64,000 nucleotides of DNA from Phycisphaerales bacterium (GTDB taxonomy: Bacteria > Planctomycetota > Phycisphaerae > Phycisphaerales > UBA1924): positions 310,001 through 374,000 of the forward strand of contig JANQQR010000023.1 of the NCBI GenBank assembly GCA_028289195.1. Direction: 5' to 3'. Position 1 is the stretch's first letter; every line of letters begins with the position of its first letter. The notes under the pieces are model-generated. The model was not told the DNA's origin and did no database searches. It was given only the letters and a program-made list of their open reading frames with translations. Position numbers and translations under genes: made by a program. Shown piece by piece: positions 50,963-61,508 of the stretch.

Positions 50963-53142
50963 GCTGCTGATCCTCCGGTGCTCTGGACTGTGCCGGACTC
51001 GTCTGATCCGGCGAGCACGTTGATGAGCCTGACCAGCGAGAGCCTGTAGAACCACAGGCAGCCCTTGGCACGACGGTCGGGCGATCTCTGAGTCAGCAAC
51101 GAGGCGAGCCGCGAGGCGATCCGGGCGTTCTTGGGTGTCGGACGCATTGCAAGCCATCGCAGCGACGCGCACGGCACGCGCAGATCGCCGGGGTTTGCGC
51201 GCTCCAGCAGATCCAGCGCCACCGACAGGCGCTCGCGCGTCGGCTCGATCCCGGTGAGTCTCCCGGTCATCCATTGGACGAGGATCTGCGAGGGTCGCGG
51301 GCCCTGATGACGGCACAGACGCTTGAGGCCCAGTTCATTGGCGGCCCGGGGACTCTCGGTGAGCGCCCGCGTGCACAGATCGAGGGGCCACTCGTCGTTG
51401 ATCCGATCGGCGATGAGGTAAGCGGTCATCCTCATCGAGTCGTCGGGCTGCCGGAGAGAGCCGAGCAGCATCGCGTTGAGCGCCTCGTCGCCGAGTTGGC
51501 CGAACAGCAGCGACAACGCCCGGATATCGACCCGCTCGGCGCGGAGGCCGATCAGAGAGCGATTCCTGGCCGCGTCGTCGGCACGGGCGAGCACCTCGGC
51601 CAGGCGCTCGGAGACGCTGCACAACCCGACCTCGGCGACGGAACGCACCATCACCGGCACGACCCGCGGACCGAGCAGTTCCAGGAGTTCGACCTTCTCG
51701 GGTTCATCCATGCACGTGCGCACAAGGAGGTCGACCACCTCGTCGGATCGCAGTCGGTCGATGAACTTCGCCGCGGCAAACTCGAGATCTTCCTCGACGG
51801 GCGACGAGATCGCGTCGAGCGCGTATTCCAGCGCCTTCAAGAGTGTGCCCGCCTGTCCCCCTGTAGCGGCCTCGATCGCGGTGGCCTCCAGGCGCCGGAA
51901 CAATCCGACCTGGCCGCGCTCGTCGCCGGCGCTGGACTCGATGAGTGCCCGCGCGATCTGTGATGCGTGCGCGCGGACCGCCTGAGCGTCCTCGATCTCG
52001 TCGCATGCATCGAGGATCGTGATCGGGATCTTCGCGCCGCTGATCTCGTGGAGGTGCCCCTGATAGTCTTCCGGGCTGAACCGGCGATCGTCGCCGGCGT
52101 TCATCATCTCGATGAGCGCCTCGCGGACCTTCTCACCGCTCGCCGAGTCACCGGTCTCCTGGCCCCATCGAGCGAACGCCTCGATCAGATCGGCGCGCTC
52201 GTCCGGCGTGCGGCCGGCCTGGCTGACGATTCGGCGCATGAGCATCATGGTCTCGCGCGACGGAGCACCGGCTACCTTGGCGACGTCCCGCAGCGTGTCG
52301 GCGACGATGTCTCCGGAGACCGCGTCGCCCGCCTCGGCGAGAAGCCAGACGCTGTCGTGCGGGCGCTCATGGTCGATGTCGAGCAGGCGCTTGCGGGTGC
52401 GGGCGTCGAGGCTCTCGACGAATCTGGCAACGCGCCTGCTTACACGCTCGCGCGATTCCGAGTTCGCCGATACCGCCCGCCCCGCGCCAACGCGGAGGTC
52501 CTTGCGGAGCGATCGGAGTTCGGCCTTGCTCGCCCGCGTGACCTGCGCCGAGAGGCTGCGCGCCGCCTCACGCTGGCTGTTGGAACCCGGGTTCGGGTCG
52601 CCCGTCAGCAGCGCGCGGACGAGTTCGTCCCACGTTCCTCGGCGCGTCTCCTGAGTCGGGTCGCGCGATCCTTCGACAAGCTCCAGTCCCGCGAACGACA
52701 TGGGCACGAGGGCGGCACGCCCGCCGGTGGCCTTGATGATCCGCTTCCGCGCCGCGTCGGCTGTTTCCTCATCGCGGTCGAGGCGCTCAATCGCTTCGCA
52801 CAAGTCGGAAAGGTCCGACGCCTTCGCCTTCCGGCTCAGGCGCAGCGAACCGATGTTCAGCCTGTGGAGCAGAGACGCGAACTCCGCGACCTCGGCCGGC
52901 TCGCGGAACTCGTCTTCGCCGCTCAAGAACCCATCGCGGCTGACGCCGAGGGCGACGTCTTTCGATGATCCTCGCATCGCCACAGCGAGCGAGGCCCCGG
53001 CCTTGTCGGTGGCCTGCAGGGTCGCCGGATGGTCGGTCCCGTACAGCCGGCGTGCCTGGAGCACACGCGACACGTCAGCAAGCACCCCGGCCAGATCCGG
53101 AGCGGACGATCGCGATCGTGGTGCGGTCGAGCGTGTGGCCAT
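50959..53142 (-). CDS. Hypothetical helical-repeat (HEAT-like) protein coupled to an HD-GYP gene
   Basis: 727 aa from ATG 53142 (GGAGG 13 bases upstream; the start is not certain). No signal peptide or membrane helix. The N-terminal ~50 residues (VSRVLQARRLYGTDHPATLQAT) share the LYxxDHP-type motif with the downstream HD-GYP protein. From about residue 230 it is wholly helical with short repeating units (LRDVAKVAGAPSRETMMLMRRIV; LLELLGPRVVPVMVRSVAEVG; LFGQLGDEALNAMLLGSLRQPDD), as in HEAT or ARM scaffolds. Its stop overlaps the HD-GYP start, so the two are made together and may form a complex. Confidence 0.75.
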   Translation of the reverse strand: MATRSTAPRSRSSAPDLAGVLADVSRVLQARRLYGTDHPATLQATDKAGASLAVAMRGSSKDVALGVSRDGFLSGEDEFREPAEVAEFASLLHRLNIGSLRLSRKAKASDLSDLCEAIERLDRDEETADAARKRIIKATGGRAALVPMSFAGLELVEGSRDPTQETRRGTWDELVRALLTGDPNPGSNSQREAARSLSAQVTRASKAELRSLRKDLRVGAGRAVSANSESRERVSRRVARFVESLDARTRKRLLDIDHERPHDSVWLLAEAGDAVSGDIVADTLRDVAKVAGAPSRETMMLMRRIVSQAGRTPDERADLIEAFARWGQETGDSASGEKVREALIEMMNAGDDRRFSPEDYQGHLHEISGAKIPITILDACDEIEDAQAVRAHASQIARALIESSAGDERGQVGLFRRLEATAIEAATGGQAGTLLKALEYALDAISSPVEEDLEFAAAKFIDRLRSDEVVDLLVRTCMDEPEKVELLELLGPRVVPVMVRSVAEVGLCSVSERLAEVLARADDAARNRSLIGLRAERVDIRALSLLFGQLGDEALNAMLLGSLRQPDDSMRMTAYLIADRINDEWPLDLCTRALTESPRAANELGLKRLCRHQGPRPSQILVQWMTGRLTGIEPTRERLSVALDLLERANPGDLRVPCASLRWLAMRPTPKNARIASRLASLLTQRSPDRRAKGCLWFYRLSLVRLINVLAGSDESGTVQSTGGSAA

Positions 53143-53500
53143 CAGTTTCGCCGAGCCTCCGGGGCGTGCCGCGGGCGCTCCAGCGCACCAGCACTCTCCT
53201 GGATGCTTCGGGCGAATCAACGCGACGGATCGGCCACCATGACTCCGACGCGGCTCCGACAGTCGTGTCGGCCGGAATCGGACGAAAAGGCAACCCGCGC
53301 TGCAGATCCGGGACCCGAAAGCAGGGCCGATATCCGCGCACACTCGGCGGAGCGATGGATTCGACACACTGGTGGATCAGCGCGCGATCAAGTCCGTGAG
53401 CTCGATGGAAGGGTGACCAGCAGCAGCCGGTGCGATCAGAGTGCGCGCGGGACGATGGGGCTGTCTGGCAACAACGCTCCGGAGTCCAAACACCTCATCC
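53143..53500. other. Intergenic region between glmS and the helical-repeat gene
   Basis: 358 bp. Open frames exist on both strands but show no start, family match or normal composition. No terminator-like hairpin with a T-run was found after glmS. It probably holds the promoter of the helical-repeat/HD-GYP pair, which I could not place. Confidence 0.4.
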
Positions 53501-55339
<1,839 letters not shown>

Positions 55340-55507
55340 GCGGCAGGTCTCCTGTCCCTTTGGCGCGATGGCCCCATTCCAGTCTGGGGGCCCCGGGCGC
55401 GTGTGCATACTACGGATCGGGCGAGGCCCCGGGTTCGGGCGAAACCTCGCCCGCGAAGGCCGATTGGGGGGTCTGGGCAGGGGTGTGATCGGACGACGCG
55501 CCGGTCG

Positions 55508-56500
55508 TCAGTCGGGCAGGCCCGCCCCCTCGACCCTGATCCAGGAATCGTCCGGGTCGAAGCTCGTAATCTCAAGTGCGATCGATTCGGTGTCCGGACC
55601 GAGGTCCGTCTCGTACACCGAACCCTCGTGGCTCACCATGAAGGTCATCACCCCCGAGACGTCGTAGTAGGCCGGCCACGCGATGGCGGCGAACCCGCCG
55701 AACATCTTGTCGTTCACGACATACTCGTACGCGCCGCCGGGCGCGTTCGGGCCCTGGCGCTGCAGGATCCGGAACCGGTAGCCCTGGAAGATGTTCGGGA
55801 GCTCGGGGTCTTCGTCGAAGGCGTACCCGCTGGCGGACGCCGCGGCGACCATGTGGCCGAGGGGGCTGGGCTCATCGCCTTCATCGGCGGGCCAGAACAG
55901 CCCGTTCCGCGTGCCCGGCTCGCTGTAGAACCGCTTGGCGTACTCACGGAGCCCGTCGCCGTCGACATCGAGCGCCGCGTACTCGCGCTGCGCGTCGGCG
56001 ATCGCGAGGCATGTCTGGATCGTGTCGAGCTCGTTGCGCCCGATGCGCCGGTTGAGGATCTCCTCGCGCCCGGCGTCAGTGTCGAACGACCAGGAGTCGC
56101 CGTCCTGTCGAAGCGGGATCGGGAAGGGCCACAGATCGTCGCCGACCGCGAGGATCGTTTCGCCGTCCGCGCTCTCTTCGAATTCGTGGCGCTCCTGATA
56201 GAGCGCGACAAACTCCTCACCGAGTTCGAGATCGCGTGCCTCGTCTCCGGAGGAGGCGAGTTCGTCGGTGCCCGGGCCGAAGATGCGCTCGAGCTCCTCG
56301 ACGTCACGCTCGGGCGCAAGCGCGGCGACCAGCGCGCTGGCCGCGTCATCCGGGCTGGAGAACGTCGCCTGGCTTGATCCGCAGCCCGACACGAGCGCGA
56401 ACGCCGCCAGCATCCCGATGGTCGCGAACACTGCGCCGGCGCGCCGAAGGGCGCGGGTCGAGTTCACGTTGGCTGGGTCGTGATTGGTTGATTCGATCAT
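55508..56500 (-). CDS. DUF2950 family lipoprotein
   Basis: 330 aa; lipobox LVSGC with C40. The DUF2950 pattern is complete: FSSPDDAASALVAALAPERDVEELERIFGPGTDELASSGDEARD, DLWPFPIPLRQDGDSWSFDTDAGREEILNRRIGRNELDTIQTC and AQREYAALDVDGDGLREYAKRFYSEPGTRNGLFWP. Function is unknown; these proteins are usually encoded with DUF3300 proteins, as here (3 bp downstream of the DUF3300 stop). Probably a periplasmic lipoprotein acting with it. Confidence 0.93.
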   Translation of the reverse strand: MIESTNHDPANVNSTRALRRAGAVFATIGMLAAFALVSGCGSSQATFSSPDDAASALVAALAPERDVEELERIFGPGTDELASSGDEARDLELGEEFVALYQERHEFEESADGETILAVGDDLWPFPIPLRQDGDSWSFDTDAGREEILNRRIGRNELDTIQTCLAIADAQREYAALDVDGDGLREYAKRFYSEPGTRNGLFWPADEGDEPSPLGHMVAAASASGYAFDEDPELPNIFQGYRFRILQRQGPNAPGGAYEYVVNDKMFGGFAAIAWPAYYDVSGVMTFMVSHEGSVYETDLGPDTESIALEITSFDPDDSWIRVEGAGLPD

Positions 56501-56503
56501 GGC

Positions 56504-57739
56504 TCAGCGCCTCCTCCCGCCGCCTCGACGCGCGCCACCGCCGTACGAGCGTCCGTAACTGCCGCCCCGATGCATCGAGTGCCGGCTCGATCGCCCGCGC
56601 TGCGACGCCTGGCGGCTGTACTGACTGCCGCCCGATCGGTGGAACGCCGAGTGGTTGTGGGACCGGTTCGACGTCTGGCGCGTCTGTCGCTGGTTCGGAT
56701 TCGGTCGGGCGCCGGGGTTCTGGCGCTGGTTGCCCGCGCGGGCGGTGCTCCCGCGGAACTGGTCGGCGCTCCCGGCGTTCAGGTCGCGGCGCCCCTGCTC
56801 GGCCCGGCCGCGGTACTGCTCGCGGGCTTGCGAGGCCTGCGCGTCGCGCCCGCGCCCGTACTGGGCGGCCGTCCGCCGGTCGCCGTACGACGCGCCGCGC
56901 CGGTGCTCGGCGTTGTGCTGCCACTTGCCCCGGTTCCCCGCGCCGTCCCGGTACTCGCGGGTGTCGCGGATGTTGACGTTGCGATCGATGTTGATGTCCC
57001 TGTCGATGTCGATGTCGCCGCCGTACCAGTTGCAGTTGCCCCACGCGTAGCCCCAGGCCACGCCGCAGGCGAACCCGGCGCCGAAGGCGATGACCGTGGA
57101 CCCCGGCCGGTACGCCGGCGGGTAGTAGTAGTACGGCGGGTAGGCCGGGTAGGGCCAGGTGCCGTAGACGACGACCGGGTCGTAGGTCGGCACGTAAATC
57201 ACGTCCGGGTCCGACGACTCGATCACGATGATCTGCGTCTCGGAGTCCGGGTCGTCTTCCACGGAGACGACCTGCTCGTCGGTGGTCTCGAGGGTGCCCT
57301 CGTCGACGGCCTTGGCCCGGAGCGCCTGCACGCCCGCGAGCACGTCGTCCTGCTGGGCGAGGAACGCGTCGCCGAGCTTGGTCGTCCAGTCGAGCTTCTT
57401 GCTCATCATCTTGAGCACGTCGGGGAAGTTCACCAGCGACTTCACGCTTGGGTCCCACGTCTGCGTGTTGAGCGCGCTGGCCAGAGCGTCGCCGCTCAGT
57501 TCGCTGTTCTGCTCCGCCCAGCGCTGGGCCTGGACGACCTCGATCGGGTACGTCGAAGCCATCAGCACCTGCGACACCAGCGAATCCGGGTAGATCGCGA
57601 TGGGCGCGACGAGCTGGGCGATCTCTTCGGTCGACAGCGACGACGACTCGGGCGTGCCCTGCGCTCGCGCGGGGGTGCACGCGAGACACGCGAGCGTCGC
57701 GCAGACAAGGACGCATCGGACGGTTCTGGTCAGGTTCAT
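56504..57739 (-). CDS. DUF3300 family secreted protein
   Basis: 411 aa from ATG 57739 with a signal peptide (MNLTRTVRCVLVCATLACLACTPARAQ). The DUF3300 domain is clear: LSTEEIAQLVAPIAIYPDSLVSQVLMASTYPIEVVQAQRWAEQN, VKSLVNFPDVLKMMSKKLDWTTKLGDAFLAQQDDVLAGVQALR and DPDVIYVPTYDPVVVYGTWPYPAYPPYYY. The remainder is Gly/Arg/Ser/Gln-rich and disordered, with IDIDRDINIDRNVNI repeats and an RGGGRRR end, strongly basic. Forms a two-gene operon with the DUF2950 gene. Role unknown. Confidence 0.93.
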   Translation of the reverse strand: MNLTRTVRCVLVCATLACLACTPARAQGTPESSSLSTEEIAQLVAPIAIYPDSLVSQVLMASTYPIEVVQAQRWAEQNSELSGDALASALNTQTWDPSVKSLVNFPDVLKMMSKKLDWTTKLGDAFLAQQDDVLAGVQALRAKAVDEGTLETTDEQVVSVEDDPDSETQIIVIESSDPDVIYVPTYDPVVVYGTWPYPAYPPYYYYPPAYRPGSTVIAFGAGFACGVAWGYAWGNCNWYGGDIDIDRDINIDRNVNIRDTREYRDGAGNRGKWQHNAEHRRGASYGDRRTAAQYGRGRDAQASQAREQYRGRAEQGRRDLNAGSADQFRGSTARAGNQRQNPGARPNPNQRQTRQTSNRSHNHSAFHRSGGSQYSRQASQRGRSSRHSMHRGGSYGRSYGGGARRGGGRRR

Positions 57740-57881
57740 TGCTGAGGCTCCGATCCCGTTCCCCGGATGTCCCCACCGATCGGTACGACACCCGCCGGCC
57801 CGGAGAGTTCCCATCTCCGGCTGCGCAGATAGTACCGGGGCGTGCCCACCCCGTGGACGGCGGAAGACGTAGGCTTCTCTT

Positions 57882-59234
57882 ATGTCCGACCTCTGGTCAG
57901 GAAAGCGCGAGCAGGCCCGCAAGGCCGTCGAACCCCTCGCGCTGCGCATGCGCCCGCGCACGCTCGACGAGTTGTACGGCCAGCGCCACATCCTGGGAGA
58001 GTCGGACGCCGAGCCCACCCTCCTGCGGCGCATGATCGCCTCGGGCTCGCTCACCAGCATCCTCCTCCACGGCCCACCGGGCACGGGCAAGACCACGCTC
58101 GCCGAGGTGATCGCCAGCGCCGCCGATCGCCACTTCGTGCGCGAGAACGCCGCGGGCGTCGGCGTGAAGCGCATCCGGGAGATCGCCCAGGACGCGGCAC
58201 GCCGGATCGAAGAATCGGGCCGGCGCACAGTCCTGTTCCTCGACGAGATCCATCGATTCAGCAAGAGCCAGCAGGACGTGCTGCTCGAGGACGTCGAACG
58301 GGGGATCGTCACGCTCATCGGGGCGACGACGGAGAACCCGATGTTCGCAGTGAATTCGGCGCTCGTCAGCCGCAGCACCGTGTTCCGCCTGGAGCCGCTG
58401 GACGACGCCGACGTCGAGGCCGTGATCCGACGCGCGATCGCCGATCCCGAGCGCGGCTACGGCTCGATCGACCTCCAGGTCTCCGACGAGGCTGTCGCCC
58501 ACTGGGCCACGATGAGCGACGGCGATGCGCGCCGGGCGCTCACCGCTCTCGAAGTGGCGGTGGAGAGCGCCCGCACGGACGGGCCCGGCAGCGCCATCAC
58601 GATCGATCTGGCAGCGGCCGAGCAGTCGGTGCAGCGCAAGAGCATCGTCTACGACGGCACGGGCGACGAACACTACGACACCATCAGCGCGTTCATCAAG
58701 AGCATCCGGGGCAGCGACCCCGATGCCGCCGTGTACTGGCTGGCGCTGATGCTCGAAGCGGGCGAGGACCCCCGCTTCATCGCGCGACGCCTGGCGATCC
58801 TCGCCAGCGAGGACGTCGGCAACGCCGACTCGCGCGCGATCTCCGTCGCCGAGGCGGCGTGGAGCCTGACCGAGCGAGTGGGCATGCCCGAGTGCCGCAT
58901 CATCCTCAGCCAGTGCACGATCTACCTGGCGCTGGCGCCCAAGAGCAACGCGTCGTACCTGGCGATCGATGCGGCGCTCGAGGACGTGCGCGAGGGGCGC
59001 ACCGTCCAGGTGCCGACGATGCTGCGCGACGGGCACAAGGTCGAGAGCGTCGGCTCGGCGCGCCACGCCTACGGCTACAAGTACTCGCACGACGCGGAGA
59101 ACCGAACGTCGATCGGCGGCGTCACCGGCCAGGACTACCTCGGGGTGGATCGCACGTACTACGAGCCGCGGGACGTGGGTGAGGAGCGGGTGCTCCGCGA
59201 GCGCCTCGATGAGGTGAAGCGGGCCAGAGGCTAA
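57882..59234 (+). CDS. rarA: Replication-associated recombination protein A (MgsA/RarA AAA+ ATPase)
   Basis: 450 aa, usual length. Walker A GPPGTGKT at 64-71, Walker B and sensor region FLDEIHRF (119-126) then FSKSQQDVLLEDVERGIVTLIGATTENPMFAVNSALVSR. The C-terminal MgsA part (YDGTGDEHYDTISAFIKSIRGSDPDAAVYWLALML; FIARRLAILASEDVGNADSRA) is complete. It acts at stalled replication forks with SSB and RecA-type factors. It is divergent from the DUF3300 operon. Confidence 0.96.
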   Translation: MSDLWSGKREQARKAVEPLALRMRPRTLDELYGQRHILGESDAEPTLLRRMIASGSLTSILLHGPPGTGKTTLAEVIASAADRHFVRENAAGVGVKRIREIAQDAARRIEESGRRTVLFLDEIHRFSKSQQDVLLEDVERGIVTLIGATTENPMFAVNSALVSRSTVFRLEPLDDADVEAVIRRAIADPERGYGSIDLQVSDEAVAHWATMSDGDARRALTALEVAVESARTDGPGSAITIDLAAAEQSVQRKSIVYDGTGDEHYDTISAFIKSIRGSDPDAAVYWLALMLEAGEDPRFIARRLAILASEDVGNADSRAISVAEAAWSLTERVGMPECRIILSQCTIYLALAPKSNASYLAIDAALEDVREGRTVQVPTMLRDGHKVESVGSARHAYGYKYSHDAENRTSIGGVTGQDYLGVDRTYYEPRDVGEERVLRERLDEVKRARG

Positions 59235-59289
59235 TAGACCGTTCTTGCCACCCCCCCCATTCTCGACCTCTCCAACCGCCGGAGTACAA

Positions 59290-59547
59290 ATGGCCGATTC
59301 GAAACGCGCGAGCGCGGGAGATCTGTTGAGTTGCGTCGTTGTGAGCGCCGTTGCGACCTGCGTGGCGTCGTTCTGCGCGTATCCGTTCTGGCCCTGGATA
59401 GGGGTCTCGATCGGGCTTCCGGCAGCGATCGGCCTCTGGGCAGGCCTGGCGGTGCTCGCCACGCTGTTCCTCTGGCACTCCGGAGCGGTTCTGCGTCTCG
59501 CCCTCCTCCGGCCCCGTGATCGGAGCGGCGGCAACGAGCAGCGCTAA
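59290..59547 (+). CDS. Small two-helix membrane protein
   Basis: 85 aa from ATG 59290 with GGAG six bases upstream; the frame opens slightly earlier without support. Two hydrophobic helices (about 10-32 and 35-58) with a PFWPW turn between them (ASFCAYPFWPWIGVSIGL) and a basic C-terminal tail (RPRDRSGGNEQR). It follows rarA by 55 bp on the same strand. No family recognised; the AtpI/small-subunit type of topology is common among unrelated proteins. Confidence 0.65.
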   Translation: MADSKRASAGDLLSCVVVSAVATCVASFCAYPFWPWIGVSIGLPAAIGLWAGLAVLATLFLWHSGAVLRLALLRPRDRSGGNEQR

Positions 59548-59599
59548 ACGCACACGGGTGCAAACAAACTCTGTCCATCTTGCCAAACCGGAATTTTTC

Positions 59600-59643
59600 T
59601 TGCCTTGCCGCTGAAACTGGCTACTATTGAGACTGAGTCTCAA
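59600..59643 (+). promoter_or_regulatory. Promoter with palindromic operator for the PEP-CTERM-like gene at 59695
   Basis: TTGCCT (59600-59605) and TACTAT (59622-59627) with 16-bp spacing. Directly after, sharing one base with the -10, is a perfect dyad TTGAGACT-G-AGTCTCAA (59627-59643), where a bound repressor would block the start site. The ATG is about 60 nt further on. Confidence 0.5.
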
Positions 59644-59694
59644 CAAAGAAGGCCTGGAACACGTCCACGCCCCGCTGACCAGGAGAGAAGAACT

Positions 59695-60366
59695 ATGACC
59701 CGTGCTATCGCCGCCGGCATCGCCGGCTGCTTGATCATTGCTCCGTGCTCGTTCGCGCTGCAGAACCCGTTCACCGAGTCTTTCGACGCCGATGCGTCCA
59801 ACTGGGTCGACGGCGGTTTCGCGCCCGCCGTCTACGTCCCTTCGGGCAGCATCGACGGCACCTCGCACGTTCGTACGAGCTTCAATTTCCTTAACGCACA
59901 GACCGACGACACGATCAACGTGCTCCGTGGCCACGACGACTTCGACGCCTCGGGCGACGCCTTCGTCGGCGATTGGCTGAGTGGCGGTGTGACGCAGCTC
60001 TCGATCGCGGTGCGCCACAGCGCGAGCGTTCCCCTGACCATGTTCACTCGGGTCGCCACCAGCGGGAACTTCCCCGCCGCAGCCAACATCGCGTTCGTTC
60101 CCGTGCTTCCCAACACGTGGACCGAGCTCACGTTCGACGTGACCCCGGGCCCGTGGATCCTCGAGTTTCCCATGGGCGGGTTCGGCGGTGTGTTCGGGAA
60201 CGTCGGCAACGTGCAATTCGGCGTGAGCACGCCGGCTGCGCTCGCCGGGGTCGACCAGGACATCACCTTCGACTTCGACAACGTGCAGATCGTGCCCGGC
60301 GCGGGATCGCTCGCGACCGTGGGCCTGGCGGGCCTCGCCGGCCTGCGTCGTCGTCGCCGCGCCTGA
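59695..60366 (+). CDS. Secreted protein with PEP-CTERM-like sorting signal
   Basis: 223 aa, SD AGGAGAG. Signal peptide MTRAIAAGIAGCLIIAPCSFA. The body is a beta-sandwich of the concanavalin-like or CBM type (NPFTESFDADASNWVDGGFAPAVYVPSG; ITFDFDNVQIVPGA), often seen in PEP-CTERM proteins. The C-terminus VPGAGSLATVGLAGLAGLRRRRR is an exosortase-type signal with a VPG motif. Its promoter carries a strong palindrome, suggesting regulated expression. It ends before an excellent terminator. Function unknown; third member of this class in the window. Confidence 0.8.
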   Translation: MTRAIAAGIAGCLIIAPCSFALQNPFTESFDADASNWVDGGFAPAVYVPSGSIDGTSHVRTSFNFLNAQTDDTINVLRGHDDFDASGDAFVGDWLSGGVTQLSIAVRHSASVPLTMFTRVATSGNFPAAANIAFVPVLPNTWTELTFDVTPGPWILEFPMGGFGGVFGNVGNVQFGVSTPAALAGVDQDITFDFDNVQIVPGAGSLATVGLAGLAGLRRRRRA

Positions 60367-60414
60367 GCGCCCCGGCGCCCCAATTCCACTAGGATTCAAC
60401 CGGATCCGCACCAC

Positions 60415-60447
60415 GGGCTCGCCCACACGGCGGGCCCGGCTTTTTTT
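60415..60447 (+). terminator. Rho-independent terminator of the PEP-CTERM-like gene
   Basis: GGGCTCGCC (60415-60423) pairs with GGCGGGCCC (60429-60437), nine pairs with one G-T, 5-nt loop, then a run of seven T (60441-60447) after CGGC. The next gene starts 12 bp later. Confidence 0.88.
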
Positions 60448-60458
60448 GCCGAGTCACC

Positions 60459-61472
60459 ATGTCCGCACCAGCAACCGAAAACCTTCCGACGCGCGTCTAC
60501 ATCTCCGACATGGGGACCAGCGAGCGCTTCAGCGGCACGTTCTGCATCGCCAACGCTCAGCTTGCGCTCACGAAGAACGGCGACCCCTACCTCGCGTGCC
60601 TGCTCAGCGACAAGACCGGCCAGGTGCCCGGGCGGCGCTGGAACTTCAACGAAGAAGCGTTCAAGCGCCTTCCCACCGAGGGCTTCGTCTACGCCGAGGG
60701 GCGCACGCAGCCGTTCAAGGGCGAGCTGCAGCTGATCATCGAGCACATCGAGACCATCGAGCCCTCGCCGGACCAGCTCCGCGACCTGCTGCCAAGCTCG
60801 GAGCGCCCGGTCCAGGAGATGTGGAACGAGTTCACGGCGATGATGGGCACCATCGAGCACCCGGCGATGAAGGCGCTCCTCCAGGCGTACTTCGAAGACG
60901 AGATGCTGATGGACCAGTTCCGCACGGCGCCCGCCGCCAAGATGATGCACCACGCCTACCTCGGCGGCCTGCTCGAGCACACGCTCCAGCTGCTGAAGCT
61001 CGCCGACGTGGTGTGCCCGCTGTACCCAAAGATCAGCCGCGACATCGTGCTCGTCGGCCTGTTCCTGCACGACCTCGGCAAGACGCGCGAGATCGCTTAC
61101 GACGGGGCCTTTGCGTACACCGATCGGGGCGAGCTGGTCGGGCATATCGTCGACGGCGCGATCATGCTCCACGACAAGGCCGAGCAGACGATGCGCGCCA
61201 GCGGCGTGCGCTTCCCTCGCAACGCGATCACCGTGCTGCAGCACATCATCCTCAGCCACCACACGCTCCCGGAGTACGGCGCCGCCAAGCGCCCCGCGAC
61301 GCCCGAGGCGATCCTCGTGGCGATGCTGGACAACCTCGACGCCAAGACCACGATCGCCCTGTCGGCGGCCCGCCCCGATCGGGCGCGGGGCTTCGACCTC
61401 GGCGGCAACTTCACCGAGAAGCAGTGGGCGATGGACGGTGTGAAACTGTTCAAGCCGGACCCGCTCGCGTAG
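60459..61472 (+). CDS. OB-fold/HD-domain 3'-5' exoribonuclease-like protein (YhaM family)
   Basis: 337 aa. The N-terminal ~100 residues form an OB-fold (GTFCIANAQLALTKNGDPYLACLLSDKTGQVPGRRWNF; VYAEGRTQPFKGELQLII). The HD domain follows, with metal ligands in HHAYLGGLLEHT (H164-H165, H174), FLHDLGK (H204-D205) and LSHH near 258. This is the architecture of B. subtilis YhaM and phage-type 3'-5' exoribonucleases. The following gene (Lon-N protein) lies 36 bp downstream on the same strand. Confidence 0.9.
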   Translation: MSAPATENLPTRVYISDMGTSERFSGTFCIANAQLALTKNGDPYLACLLSDKTGQVPGRRWNFNEEAFKRLPTEGFVYAEGRTQPFKGELQLIIEHIETIEPSPDQLRDLLPSSERPVQEMWNEFTAMMGTIEHPAMKALLQAYFEDEMLMDQFRTAPAAKMMHHAYLGGLLEHTLQLLKLADVVCPLYPKISRDIVLVGLFLHDLGKTREIAYDGAFAYTDRGELVGHIVDGAIMLHDKAEQTMRASGVRFPRNAITVLQHIILSHHTLPEYGAAKRPATPEAILVAMLDNLDAKTTIALSAARPDRARGFDLGGNFTEKQWAMDGVKLFKPDPLA

Positions 61473-61508
61473 CCGCGTGCGATCCGCGCGGGCCTACGAT
61501 TCCCCGCC

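Noticed and set aside
55340..55507. Possible glmS ribozyme upstream of glmS
   Set aside because: The 168-bp region on the glmS strand does not show the ribozyme core, and the region is GC-rich without the expected pairing.
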